Below, one piece after another: positions 1 through 14,129 of a stretch of 64,000 bases of DNA (its first letter is position 1; every line of letters starts with the position of its first letter). The notes below the pieces were generated by a model. The model saw only the letters and a list, made by a program, of their open reading frames with translations. It did no database searches and was not told where the DNA came from. The position numbers and the translations under genes are program-made. Source of the stretch: Metellina segmentata (lineage: Eukaryota; Arthropoda; Arachnida; Araneae; Tetragnathidae); contig OX375876.1 in NCBI GenBank assembly GCA_947359465.1, forward strand, positions 68,206,998 through 68,270,997, in the 5' to 3' direction.

Positions 1-137
1 TGAGATATCTTGTCCATCAAGACTTGAACAATTTTACTAATTACGAGATCTCTCATCAATATATTGCCGTTTTTTTTATGATGAAGAGATATCTCGTCCA
101 TAAAGATCTGATCAGTTTTACTGATGATGAGATGTGT
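1..137. repeat. Minisatellite-type TIR element, truncated by window edge (copy 1)
   Basis: Imperfect repeats of the ATCTCGTC / CATCAAGATCTGATCAG type seen in seven other places in this window. Units contain half-palindromes such as GAGATATCTCGTCC near 87. The left end lies outside the window, so no terminal inverted repeat is visible here. No coding capacity. Confidence 0.6.
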
Positions 138-819
138 AGTCAACACTGTCCGCAACATTGTTAAATAAGGTACTGTAAATATTCCCACGTGAATAAATAT
201 AATATTGCTGTGCTTATGAAACAGTTGGAGCTGTCTATAATATATTAGTAAAGTAATATTCTTGATATGCATCCTATTACCTCTCAAAAGCATTTCTCCT
301 GCACAGCGATCAGAGAAAAGTTAGATCATCTTTCATGATTTTACGGATCTATGCAATGTATTCACATTTCAACAGATTTAGAAAATACTTTAGTATTCTC
401 AAAAATATCATGATCTGAAAACACAAAATAAGAAAACAGACTGTTTTAAAAGATTGGCTGCTGTACGATATGTGAAAACGGGTACCAGAGTTGAAATCAA
501 TTAGTTGCCATCGGATTAAATGTATCGTGAGAATAATCATTGTAAATTTTCATGTTTTTATAAGAAATCATCACCACGAAGTAAAAAAATATAATTGCTA
601 TAGTCCCCTTTAATTATCTTTACTCTTACTAAGCAAAACATGATTTTAAAATAATGTATTTAGTAAAGTAGTATCCCTTATAGTATATATCATATTGAAG
701 AAATGAAGGGTTAATTCCGACATTTTTTCGCTCGTGATGACTGAATATTTAATCTTTATTATAAAAATCAACACAAAATATTTAGTATCAATTGCATTTC
801 TATTATCACTAAATCATGC
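138..819. other. Unclassified AT-rich intergenic or intronic DNA
   Basis: No recognisable gene, repeat boundary or RNA. Open frames are short and have low-complexity composition. Confidence 0.5.
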
Positions 820-1131
820 AAAAGCAGATCTCGTATCTCGTCATTGGCAAAACTAACCAGATCATAAGGGATGAAAAATCTTGTCATTAGAAAAAAAACT
901 GACATTATCCTGATCTCTTCGTCATCAAGAAATCGACATTATATTGATGACGAGATATCTCGTCATTGGCAAAACTAACCAGATCATGAGGGATGAAAAA
1001 TCTCGTCATTGGAAAAAAAACTGACATTATCCTGATATCTTCGTCATAAAAAAATGAGATATCTCGTCATTGGCAAAGCTGGTCAAATATGTATGTACAA
1101 TCTAACTCGTCCATTCCACTTGAAGGGCTAA
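820..1131. repeat. Minisatellite-type TIR element (copy 2)
   Basis: Two ~122-bp direct units, beginning near 836 and 958, share the block CTCGTCATTGGCAAAACTAA. The junction carries the perfect palindrome ATGACGAGATATCTCGTCAT around 948-967. The right end, CCACTTGAAGGGCTAAG near 1119-1134, is the reverse complement of the terminal motif at the left ends of other copies (compare 5016 and 43413). The left end is not clear. Confidence 0.6.
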
Positions 1132-1240
1132 GAATTTTCTGCTGGTCTTATTACTTAATTTAGTCGAAAAGCTTAATCCGTTAACCTATCCAAAGATCAT
1201 TGGAACATAGAAGGTATTCAGTTAAGCATTTAACACTTAC

Positions 1241-1455
1241 ATCTACGCGTACACCTTGCAGAGGTAAGAACTGCCCAGGAGGCCAGTCGTTAGGGACGTA
1301 TCTATAGAATTCAACATCGTCTTTGTACCATTTGACTGAATAGAGATTGTCCTCGTCCAACTCGTAACTGCAAATGAGCTCAACGGATTCCCCTTGATTT
1401 GTGGGGCTCGGAACATCCATCATTAGCATACGTATTGCAGCTAGGCTCAGGCTAA
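1241..1455 (-). CDS. Internal exon of a Beaten-path (Beat)-like immunoglobulin-domain protein
   Basis: One 215-bp exon, two leading bases plus 71 codons, read on the minus strand. It is preceded by a polypyrimidine tract and AG (minus-strand TTCCCTTTACAG just above 1455) and followed by the consensus donor GTAAGTG at 1234-1240. Entry is phase 1 and exit phase 0. The peptide has the first half of a V-type Ig fold: the B-strand cysteine in ELICSY, the C-strand tryptophan in SVKWYKDD, then FYRYVP and a PPGQFLPLQGV segment. This order is typical of the first Ig domain of Beat proteins, membrane-anchored or secreted cell-recognition molecules known from Drosophila motor-axon guidance, where they bind Side-family partners. 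The methionine-led open frame running past the acceptor to 1477 is intron, so the exon does not contain the protein start. The remaining exons are not visible. The family call is by recall of the motif. Confidence 0.82.
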
Positions 1456-1929
1456 CTGTAAAGGGAAAGAGATTCATAAGTCTATGGAAAGGATTAGATT
1501 AGTGACATTTATGTGAATAATTGGGAACTGTTATTGTTATTAATGATTATAGCTCCATTTTTACACACACAAAAAATACAGAAATTTGCTCGATGGAAAA
1601 TTCAAAACACATTTTAAGGCTAAAATACACTTAGAATATTAATTTAATTGAAATCAATATTTTATACCAGAGTTTGAAAGCGATGCATGCATTGAACGTT
1701 TTCACTACATTAAACGGATGATTTTAGCATTTTGCTCAAAATGCGTTTGAAAAAATTATTTTTTAAGCATATAGAACATATAAAGCATCCTAATATAATG
1801 GGAGGACTATAACTCTATTATAAAGGGTGTTTTAAAACTTCCTGTACAAACTTTAGTGAATGTAGGGCACAAGGTTAAACTGTACTCATAGGGATTTAGG
1901 TCCACGAGCATCATTAAGGTCTGCTAGAC
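1456..1929. other. Intron or flank upstream of the Ig exon
   Basis: AT-rich, no gene seen. A motif AGGGTGTTTTAAAACTTCCT near 1826 resembles the outer end of a mariner-type transposon, but no convincing partner end was found. Confidence 0.4.
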
Positions 1930-4205
<2,276 letters not shown>

Positions 4206-5015
4206 AATTTAAATTCTGTTAGACTGTTGTATGACTTGTAAAGTTTGCTTGTATGTCAATTCGACTTTGTAACCGGCTGACACCATACGGTATACCGGAC
4301 AATTTTCAGATTTAGGATATTAGGATTAGGTGGTCCCCGTCATATCGGTGTTAGGATGAGGAGGTCCTCTGAAATATTTTGAAGGGAACAATAAGCTGAA
4401 GTAATGAAAGACAGCATGTATACAAACAAACATTTCCATCAGCCCTAATTTCAGTTAGACTGTATCGTTGTACAATATTCCGTGAAATGTTTCGGTTTCA
4501 CATAAGGTATAAAACATACGCACTTACATTGGGTGATTCGATGTCTTTCTGTTGGGAAACCGTTCAAGACACAATATCACAGGGGCTCCTACCTTTTCCG
4601 TGAGCACCCCCATTTTCATGGTGTATATGTATGTTAATACTCGTTGAGGTGGTAGATGTTTCCCATAAGTTTGTGTCTTAAACGAAAACGTTGCCAACAG
4701 CTGCGCTGACAAACAGCACTTTATTAAATCTAAGTGGAGCTTCTATATATTCCATGTGAATGCTACCAATTTTTGTTTTTGTGATAAGCCCTTAATTTTG
4801 AACACGAAAATTTGAAACACCCTGAATCAAATCAAATTTAATTGTTGGAGGATTGGGATTTATTTTTAGCATCATTGACATTCTGCATATCTTCTATTGA
4901 CGAAATAATATTCTCATCCATCATTTTTTTGCTACACTAAAGGTAATTAAATTGATGACTACTCATTCTAGTATATTCTCAATGCTATTACTATGAACAT
5001 TCTTTCCAGACTTTA
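4206..5015. other. Unclassified DNA between the hAT fossil and a minisatellite element
   Basis: Contains a short direct repeat, TTAGGAT-type units with AGGTGGTCC and GAGGTCCTC, near 4312-4372, perhaps part of the hAT right end. Nothing else recognised. Confidence 0.4.
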
Positions 5016-5160
5016 ACCCTTATGGTGGTTGTATGGTAACCTCGAGGTAGCTTGTCATTAGCAAACCTGATGTCCTTGATGGAAGATATATTTCGTTCTA
5101 ATCAACATGGGTCAGATCTTTATTAACGAAATGTCTAGTTGAAACCCCTTGGAGGGTATA
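5016..5160. repeat. Minisatellite-type TIR element, short copy (copy 3)
   Basis: The left end TTAACCCTTATGGTGGTT and the right end (reverse complement ACCCTCCAAGGGGTTTC) form imperfect terminal inverted repeats. The interior is only about 100 bp and keeps GTCATTAGCAAA and GGTCAGATCTT blocks. This is the smallest copy here with both ends visible, and it shows that the long internal arrays are optional. Confidence 0.6.
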
Positions 5161-6980
5161 TTCGGAATAAATTCGAACAAGAGAGTTAACAACAGAGTGA
5201 ACAAGGTAGGAGGATAAAAGTCTGCTTCGGCCGGGTGACCTAAAGCCTCCTCCCAAGAACTGGCCACGCCCGATGAAGTTACATCGGAATACGGACGACA
5301 ACCATTGTTTTAATCATGGTTTGACAAATTAGCTACTCGTTAAAAAAAAAAAAAACATTTTTCTGATTTTACTCATCCTGCTCACATATACCACACCTAC
5401 AAGAATAACGCCATCTCTCAAATATATTGAATATTTAATTTCTGGGGTTTTTTTTCCTTATTTTTGTAATAGAAAAAAAATGAACAATTGATAGAAAATA
5501 ACCGTGGTTAGAAAGTATAATAACGAACCGTCATCAAAATTGTAGCATAACACGAACTATATTTTGTGTTTCAACGAACAGTAAATAAGCAACTAGTGTT
5601 TATTCGGCCTAAAGTTTTTCTACTGGACTCTCAATTTCGTGTAAATCGATACCTAAGTTTTCCAAAATAAAGTTAGATAGGTATTATTCAAACAATAAAA
5701 TACTTAACTATTAATAACTAAGGATTGTTTAGCAGGCTGTCGGCTATAATGATATATTTTCAACTATCGAAGAAGATTGAAAAATATTCACGCCAATGCA
5801 TTACATTTTGATATGATATGAACCTAAACAATGTCCCTAAAGTAGAAATCACTAAATATATCTGATCAAATCGAATTATAAATTCTGTGATTAGAATAAA
5901 CTGAGCTATGCATCTTTTAATTTTTTAATATTTTTTTCAACCAATGTTAATCAAATACAAATTCTATGAAAACCATGCAAAAACAAATGTACTCGGTTCT
6001 GATTGGACGTCAGTTTGGAGAGTAAAACACACACTGGCAAATTAGAGTTGAAATAAGCTTCTCGGGTATTGTTAGAAAGCGATTATTTAAAACTTACTAT
6101 AAAAGTGTTAACCGATCACATGAAAAAGTTTTTAAATGTTTATTCTAAACCACTGTAAAATGTTCTTCAAATACCTGAACAGACCTCGTTCAAAACTTTA
6201 AAACGATAACACACACAGTCGTGTTGTGCTCACAGCTACAGAGACAGACTGAGTCAAACACATGATCACACACAGAATATAGAATACTTTCTCCCGCACA
6301 CAGGTAAAGAGCGAAATGTCACGCACTCCATGTATACGAAAAGGACTGTATGCTGTTTACGAATATAATAACACGATTACTATTTGGCACTTATATTCTG
6401 CGATTTCAGTTGAAATTAATTTTTGACACCGGCGTTGAACATAAATCGCTGATACTATTCAAAGAGTTAGACTTAGGCCTACTTCAAAATATATAACGAA
6501 GTAATTTTATGCCATGATAGAAAAGGATCAATCTTCAAATTCGCGTATTTTGAATTATGTACACAAATAGCTTCAAGGTAATGAAAATTATGACTGTAAA
6601 ACATTCCATTGTCAAATGGATAGTGCTGTTTGTACGCTCTCTATTAAAAATAAAAAGAACGAAGGTTTGAACTATCGGGGTAATAACAAAAATCTTGTCA
6701 AAATAGACACTGGCTGTTTTCCTAACAAAGTACAGAATTATTTATAGAATTGACACAAATAAATCGGAACAGTACTAGGGTTGCATGCATGAAAGGTTTA
6801 ACGAAACAAAAAAAGCGTTGCAACTGTTTTGTCTTTTTATTTAACAACTAGAAGGAACATCCATATAATAAATATAACATCGTGTTAACAGTGAGAAACT
6901 TGCACGTTTTTTGTTTAAATTTTTATGATATAGAAAATGAAAAAACATGATGGAAAGTATCTTTCTTTTTTACTTTTAAA
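5161..6980. other. AT-rich DNA without recognised genes
   Basis: Only short open frames, none with recognisable motifs. There is an A-tract near 5341 and CA-rich sequence near 6210-6300. Confidence 0.5.
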
Positions 6981-6984
6981 GCCC

Positions 6985-7290
6985 GAAAAGGTAAAATAAA
7001 AAAATTTAAAGTTCGCACTAATTACTACATTTCAAAACCGCTAGTTTTCCTACGCCGCTTCTTGTGACGTCACTGTGCATTATGACGGTTTCTTTACTTT
7101 CATAGTGACGTTGAAATAGCAAGAAACAAAATTTAAGTTGATTGTTTAAAAATTAAAAGAGCACTATGAAACTTCAACGCGCTAGACATACGTAAACATT
7201 ACATCGTGGTGCACAATGACGTCACGTAGCGTTTTGAGGTCATGTGCTTTTGCCGTACTTTTTTGTAATTTAAAACTTGAAATTGTAATT
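6985..7290. repeat. Imperfect foldback repeat with two TGACGTCA octamers
   Basis: The arm at about 7055-7086 (CGCTTCTTGTGACGTCACTG) pairs imperfectly with the complement of about 7205-7232. The shorter pair CTTTCATAGTG / CACTATGAAAC at 7097 and 7162 lies on the same axis. Each arm has one perfect TGACGTCA (7075-7082 and 7217-7224), the consensus for CREB/ATF-type bZIP factors. It could be a MITE remnant. A regulatory role is speculative. Confidence 0.45.
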
Positions 7291-8761
7291 AATTGAGTAC
7301 ATTTAATGGGTTTTTACTGTCGTTTTTGAACATTTTGATGATCAATCTATTAATAAAACACAGAAATGTACATTTTCCTCACTGGTGCAAGTTCCTCATT
7401 GATGAGCGTTCCTGACATGGATTTCATACCGAGAGCGCATGTGCACTGAACGCTGGGAGGAGGGATGCAATAGGTTGAAATTCTAAGATGCTGGGCTAGC
7501 TTTGGGCCAGTGTAACTTTGGATTACGTGGACTGCGTAATGGATGTCATTCGAAAGCTATTTAACTACACTACTTTCCTAGTACTTCAATCGAAAAATTA
7601 TCCTTCAATTTTGAAATCAAACTGCACTTTAACAGTTAAAACTTGAAATTAATTATTTTTGCAATATAAAATCATAATAAAACTCCTATGCCTACCTAAT
7701 TCATTCCACAATCCAACATCAGGCCTTTGTATTCAAGTCAAAACTACGATTTGTGACCTCGACACTTCTTTCTATTTTTTGCGATGTATTAAACACTCTG
7801 AAACAACTTCCAATCATGACATCTTCGCTTGCAACTTATGCTTATAGCTTCGCAAAAGCAATCAAAAATAAAAACGACACCTAATAATTGAAGTCATATT
7901 CATTGTCAACGGCCGAAATTAAATTTGCTTTTAATTTCAACCCAATAGGTGATACACGGAACGAAGCTCCATTCGCTCAGTTTTAAGTACTATGTACATT
8001 AAAATCATATTTCTGAAATTAAAAGCAAATTTCAATTCAAACGCGCGCACAGGCGTCGTGCTATTATCCCAGATAGGAAGGAAAAAAAGTTATTGACAAA
8101 ACGATCACGGTCGGGTATTGATTAAACTATGTCCTGACCCCAGTGCCTTACTTGAGTGAAATAAATAATGTGTTATCTTCAAGTACTTATAGAAGAGTAT
8201 TTAACGAATTTTTTTCTCTTCTGTTAGTCTTAGTTTTTTTCTGAGACCAGAAGTCGATAAATTTCGCTGAACATGAAACACTTGGATTTATATCATATTT
8301 GCAGCTCGACCATACGCTTGGGTTGGAGGTTTGCCAGACATGCGAATCTGGGGCTTGGAAGAAAAATGTGGATACTTTTAATCTCTGGGTGCAATAGCGA
8401 TAAATAAAGGGTATTGGGGAACAAAATTGGGCTTCGATTCTTTTTTAAATGTCGTGGGGTTTCTTATGCGTGTACCGGATTATATTATTGCTTGAGTTTT
8501 CTATAAACGATACATATCGTGTTCTCTGTACTTGTAAATTCTGATTGATGATCAAGTTTAAGAATAAATGCTGCACTTTGCGGAAGCTTGATAACATTTA
8601 AATATTGTTTTCTTGTTGATGTTTTCAATGTATAGACGCGGAGAAAATAACGAAACACCCTCCTTTATTCCGAGTGAACTATTCATAGTAGAACAAATTT
8701 AGAGATATCATGCAATAGTGAATAAAGGCCTCTACATATTCAAACAAAAAAATGTTCAATA
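7291..8761. other. Unclassified DNA with an inverted repeat at 7915-8038
   Basis: The arms at 7915-7939 and 8014-8038 match at about 23 of 25 positions as inverted repeats (core ATTTGCTTTTAATTTCA) around a 74-bp spacer. The remainder shows no gene; the open frame at 7659-7847 has no recognisable feature. Confidence 0.5.
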
Positions 8762-9910
8762 AGGGGCCGTATTCGTATCAAATTTTGTACAAACAACAAT
8801 ATTTACAAAGGCAACATCATATTTTGATGGATTAATCAGATTCTAAATCGTCAAATTAGTCCATTTAGGAAATTTCCTGATTTTACAGTTGTTATATTCG
8901 GAGATAACCAAAGCAGTTGTCCATTTGAGGGATGATATCTCCACATTCAAAGTCGGTATTCAAAGATCGAGATTATTTGTATTTAATAGGGAAGTTTTGA
9001 TTTGTTGCTTGACTAAAAGTAGAATACTCATGACTTCCTGGTGGTTGTCTCGACAAGGTCTCTAGCCATTAACAAAATTTAATAGATATTTATGGAAATA
9101 GAAATTTGAAAAGAAGGATAATCAATATTTAAGATTAGATTTTACCTTCAAATCCCATTTTTAACAGTCGATGGTAACGGTTAATTTTATTCCGCAACTA
9201 TTGAATTTGCTTTTTATTATAGTAGTTAATATAATAAGTGAAGTGGGAAGTTAGCAATAGAGAGTGAGAGAGTCCTTAAGACTGTTGTCGTAAAACCATT
9301 GTTTTGCCCATCTCTACTATTTCAAAAAAAAATTATTGTTTACCACACATGACAAGTAGAAGGCAATGTCCGTTAGATTACCTGAATGATATTTCCAAGC
9401 ATATTTGAAAAATTGACACATTCCTCGGATTTTTTATTATTTATTTCAACTTTTGGATGCTTCCTAAAATCACCGTATTGACGAAAATTTAGATGTAGCT
9501 CAAACATTACCCACAATAAGTTGAAATTTTTTATGGTAACATCAAGTTTTTCTAAATTTTGCCAAAAATATATCAAGAATCCTATACATAATATTTTCTA
9601 ATAATAATTTAATAATAATTACTGCCAACTAAGAATTATTAAAGTATTAAAGCATTATATACATTTTGTTTGTGTACCTAGATAGAAACATGCTATAAAA
9701 GTCAACGATATAGGAAAATTATTTGGAAAGATATCCATAAAAGTCTGTAAACTGAATTAACATTAGGATCTTCAAATTTTCTGCATGCATGAGTGACATG
9801 AAACTTGCTATCTGAAGTTGAATTATGATATAGATTCGAAATTTTGTATCAAAATAGTTGAGTTTGGAACTTATGAAGTTGGCGCGCAATTTTATATTAA
9901 GACGGCCCCT
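8762..9910. mobile_element. Non-autonomous TIR element with AGGGGCCGT ends
   Basis: The left end AGGGGCCGTATTCGTATC follows TA at 8760-8761. The right end (reverse complement AGGGGCCGTCTTAATAT) is followed by TA at 9911-9912. Similarity continues inward (TCAAATTTTGTACAAAC against AAAATTGCGCGCCAAC). TA flanks fit the Tc1/mariner group, but no transposase is visible in about 1.15 kb, so it is likely a deletion derivative. Two short minus-strand open frames inside lack recognisable motifs. Confidence 0.5.
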
Positions 9911-10170
9911 TATACAAATTTTTTGCACAAGAATATATAGAAGACGCTATTCGTCGTCGAAGGCCATCTTTCAATTTGTTCTACTGTTAAAATTGTCTGA
10001 ATGAAGATTGGTGGTTCGTTTTTTTTATGTGACTGCACCTATTAGAGTAAACGATTTTTAATTTCTTGAGTACAATACGTGGTGTAGAAGTTTGGAAAAT
10101 GAGCTACCAACTGATCATCTAATCCATCTAGACCATCTAAAGCTATCATCTAATCGTGTATTAAATTTAT
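9911..10170. other. Short unclassified spacer
   Basis: No recognised content between the TIR element and the following SINE tail. Confidence 0.4.
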
Positions 10171-10264
10171 GAGGTGTCTTCGGATCTTTCCCTTCTGAAT
10201 TGATCCCGACCGTCATCAATAGTCCGTTTTGTTGCTTCAGTGTAACATTAATTACCTACCTACC
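10171..10264 (+). mobile_element. SINE 3' fragment
   Basis: The 3' half of the tRNA-derived SINE found across the window: a segment with ATCTTTCCCTTCTGAA, GATCCCGACCGTC, CAATAGTCCGTTTTGTTGC and CAGTGTAACATTAATT, ending in ACCTACCTACC. Truncated at the 5' side. Confidence 0.7.
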
Positions 10265-10618
10265 ATCAGTACCAACACTCGGTACAATACCCGAAAGCAA
10301 CGGACTGTTCTGCTTGAATTAACACCCTCTTTTATACAAAATCACAACAGACCAACACATTGAACCTACCAATTCCTTAGACAGCTTGCTTTGTCCAAGT
10401 CAATTAGATAGATTTCAAGCGTAAGCAAATAAACTAGACGAAAGGTAAATATAAGGACAACGCCACGTAATTCAGAACGACGGTCAGATGACGAGGCCCC
10501 ACCTGAGGACATTTGAGGCCACGATAGATTTAACGTGTACCAGCCCCTTTGTACACGACGGTTTTGGGTTGGATTCAAACTCACAAACCTCCGGTTGTAA
10601 GTCCGTTGCACTTCCCAC

Positions 10619-12992
10619 TAGAGATGGGCGATCCGCTCAGGAGCTGACTCAAAGAGGTAGTTCTCTTGACGGAGTGAGCGAGCGCTGATTCGTCAAAAAA
10701 GAGCTATAGCTCTTTTTTAACCAATCAGGGCTGAAGAGCGGTGACTCTTTTTTAACCAATCAGCGCTTCCACTCTCGAAGAGTCATTTCCGCATGCGATC
10801 ACCAGCTCAGTGATTCTTTTTGGGAGTTGATTCTTTGGGAGTCGATTCTTTGGGAGTTGATTCTTTTCGAAGGGTTGGCTCTTTCGAAGAATCATTTCCG
10901 CATTCGATCGTTTGCGCTCACTGATTCTTTTGGGAGTTGATTCTTTTAAGGAGTTAACTCTTTGGCTCTTTTCGATAACTATCGCTCTTGAAGAGTCAAT
11001 TCCGCATTCGTTCTTTTGCGCTCCCTAGCTTTTTGTTACTTTTTTGAAGTTTCAAATTTTTAAATATCTATGTATTATCATAAATGTTATTTTTTTAAAT
11101 TTAATTCAATTTTAGATTGAAAGGGTGTTTTTACGGCTTAAGTCACATCACGCCTTTTAGCACTAATTAAAACTAGTCTTAAGGTTGTTATTAAAACATA
11201 TTCTAACAGTTATTATGTTATTCACTTAACATTAATATAATAATTATAATAAAACCTTGATTTCTCGGGAGTGATATCATTTTAATAAAGCTACACAAAA
11301 TTAAATTAAACGTAACTCGTTTTTATTGCATTGTCTTCACAAAACAAGGCATTTTGAAAATATTTTATTAAAAGACAGGGAGGGGACTTGGATTTTGAAA
11401 ATCTTTGGGACAACGAGTATTCGAGGGTATTATATACCTATATCTTAAAAAAATAGTTAAAAATCTTAAGTACTTCAATAAATTATTAATATTTTTATTA
11501 TATGATTTTAAAATATCATTTAAATTATTAGGAAGTCTCATTTGGTAACTAAGTGGTTTTAGAAAGAAATCTTAATGTATCCAAACACGTCCAAGACACT
11601 TTTTTTAAATGTGGTATAGAAACATTTTAATGATATTTTTATGTTTTGTATTTTAAACAATAGCAATGGGCTATAAATATTAAAAGTATATATTAATAAT
11701 TTTGTAAAAATATGATAATTATGTATGAAATTTTAAAGAAATGAGTCAAAAACTTCAAATTTGCTACATGAAAATCTATTCAACCAATTTGAAAAATGAT
11801 GCTACCAAAATAAACTACATGCATATTTTTAGGGAATGAACTAGAATAAAAGGATATTTAAATAAACAACAATTTTACAAGTGATGGAAAAATGAATAGA
11901 AGATTTTTTATAGTTTTACAGTCCTACTTCTTAAATAAATAGTAATAATTTAGAAACTTTTGAACTCAGCATAATTATTCTAGTTCATTCACTTGACAAC
12001 ATTATAAATAACAAACTCTCAAAAGTTTACTAGAATCCAGTTATAAGTTTTTGTATTATAACATTTGAAGTGAGGAAATAATGCAAAAATATTAATTTAG
12101 AGTTAAAGGTAGTTTCCAAGTGCATCGCTTGCTCCCTTGCGTTTGCTCTTTGTGTAAACAATTTTATTCTTCCTTCTCTTTAAAAAAGTTCACTCCATTT
12201 CCAAAAGAGAAACCATTTAAATATTTGAAAAAACTTTCTAAAATTATATTTGCAAAAAAAAGTAAGGTTTAAATTTAGATTTTGCCATGTTTTTGGCCTT
12301 TTAATGGCCATTTCCAGTGTTTTCCATTCTTACTTCTTGTTTTCCCGCCTTGATTAAAATCTTAATACTTCTTCAAGTAATTAACAGAGAAAAAATTAAA
12401 TATGTTTTGGAAAGTCAAATAAATACTCTATCCAATAAAATCGAAAACTTTTTTAGAATTCTTGGTCAAAAATGAGATTTTTAACGTGTTTGGATATTTT
12501 AATTGCTACTTCTGTAATCTCAACGGGTTCATGACGGGAATTACAAAAGTAGAAGTGTCCTCAAAGTAATTTATTCTTTATGGACAATTTGAAAGTTATA
12601 TGAATTGACATGGTTTTGGGCCATCTTATGCCTTAGCAATTAAATTTTACAGCTTAGCAGTCCTATGCTGCAATGCCTATCGTCCTCGGGCCCCGTCTCC
12701 CTCCTTTTGTTGGTTTTAGAGGTAAACTGCGCAATTGCTGGATGAGTGAGTGTTTCAAGTGTTGTGTGCGTGGGTGTTTCAAGCACGCTTGGCGCCTCTT
12801 CGTCTCGACACATGCGCTCACGTGACAACGAGGGATGTTCGATGGCCCAAACATATTGTATACATTTCGATATGTTATATTACATTATTATATATCTCAA
12901 AGGAGCGGTGAGTCATCAAAAAGAGCTAGCTCATTTTAGTGAGTGAGCGGTTCCGATCCGATCCCTGAAAAGAGTCATTTTCCCCATCACTA
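10619..12992. mobile_element. Non-autonomous hAT element with 8-bp target duplication
   Basis: The ends TAGAGATGGGCGATCC (left) and TAGTGATGGGGAAAATG (reverse complement of right) are typical of hAT terminal repeats. The flanks CTTCCCAC at 10611-10618 and 12993-13000 are an exact 8-bp target duplication. The 2.37-kb interior is very AT-rich apart from a more GC-rich stretch at 12650-12840 and encodes no recognisable transposase. Subterminal repeats occupy the left 400 bp. Confidence 0.85.
10640..11030. repeat. hAT subterminal repeats
   Basis: Short direct repeats of the type TGATTCTTTGGGAGT at 10810-10865 and again at 10920-10950. There are also three copies of GAAGAGTCATTTCCGCAT-like sequence near 10780, 10888 and 10990, about 105 bp apart. 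The right terminus carries a matching AAGAGTCATTTTCC. Such arrays are usual transposase-binding regions in hAT elements; binding is inferred. Confidence 0.6.
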
Positions 12993-13013
12993 CTTCCCAC
13001 CGGGCTACCGCGG

Positions 13014-13956
13014 ACTTCTGCATTATGAGATTGATTTTCAGTGTAAAGAAATAAACCAGATGGAAGTCCGGGATTTAACATCTTGGTACCAAAATCTCTG
13101 GTTACCTTAAAATTTTGGTGTTTAATCTAATTGGCAGCAATTAATTTTGAATTGAAATTAACACTTTAGCCCCAAACGAAATTAATTGTCGGATACACAT
13201 ACATCTTATTAACTGTTCGAAATCCCTGTTTGAAGTTGTGCATTGTCTGTTTGCAATGAGAGGAATTTTTAATGTGAACAAATCAGTCGTAAGACGTCAC
13301 CAATAGCCCATTGTGTTGCTCCAGTGACGTTAATTAAAAAATACCACTACCATGCCATCAGGCGGAAGACGGAGATTTTACTTCAGTTTACCCAAATGGC
13401 TCTCATATGCTACATTTTGAGCTTAAAATGTAGTTAATGGCCGTTTCAGCAACGTTTAGCGTTTAATTTAATTTGCGTTGGCCAATTAAGAATCGTATAT
13501 CAATTCAGAATTCCTTCTTTCGAATTCCCTTTGACGACGTGCTTAAATTGTAACTCAGAATCGAGCCAAGAGACGCCAAGCAGGGAGTACTTATAGGAAA
13601 CACATTTTACTACAAAAATCATCGGAAAGTTGTTAAATCAAACGGAGTATCTGGGGGCAGTTTAGTGTTATTTCTTCTGGTAGCTGGTTTTGAAGATCTG
13701 TCGCGTGGTCGTGGGAAGAAATGTGTATCCTAATGTAGAACAAGTTATTGATCAGTTCAAAAAGTGATTATTCATCGTGATTAAAAACACCAGCCTGAAT
13801 ATCAATAGCCCATAGGCTTAAGTCAATTCTTAAGCTCACATAGCTTACCTCTCTGAGATCTTTTGACAGTAACTCTGCCCACCTGCTGTCTATTTCATTA
13901 GATGACTATGATAAAAAAATACTACCATTACCTACTACATTTACCTTGAAAGATAT
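13014..13956. other. Unclassified DNA containing a short SINE tail
   Basis: A SINE 3' tail (CAATAGCCCATTGTGTTGCT then GTGACGTTAATTAA) lies at about 13292-13337, plus strand. The rest is unrecognised. Confidence 0.5.
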
Positions 13957-14124
13957 TGGCACGGTGTTAAAGTTTGGAGTGTGGGGTGCCATCTCAGTTG
14001 TGACCACTTCATCTGACCGTAGTTCAAAATTACGTGGTGCTGTCCTCAGTTCTTTCACTTCGGGGGTTGATCCCGTACCGTCGCAAATAGCCCGCAGTGT
14101 TGCTCCAGTGTGACGTTAATTAAA
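13957..14124 (+). mobile_element. SINE 3' half
   Basis: Contains TTTGGAGTGTGGGGTGCC, TCATCTGACCGTAGTTC, TTGATCCCGTACCGTCG, CAATAGCCC-like sequence and TGACGTTAATTAAA at the 3' end. The tRNA-like head is missing, as expected for 5' truncation. A satellite begins immediately after its tail. Confidence 0.7.
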
Positions 14125-14129
14125 TCTAA

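Larger units (their letters stand above)
10451..13013 (-). mobile_element. tRNA-derived SINE split by a hAT element
   Basis: The left part (10451-10618) and right part (13001-13013) join to a SINE body whose tRNA-like head lies on the right, so it reads on the minus strand. It carries GGTCAGATGACGAGG, CCACCTGAGGACA and a B-box-like region around 10568. The two parts are separated by the hAT at 10619-12992, whose target duplication lies inside the SINE head. Confidence 0.75.

Noticed and set aside
1181..1240. C-terminal extension of the Ig exon frame to 1181
   Set aside because: A consensus donor GTAAGTG follows position 1241. The extra residues are intron translation and break the Ig pattern.
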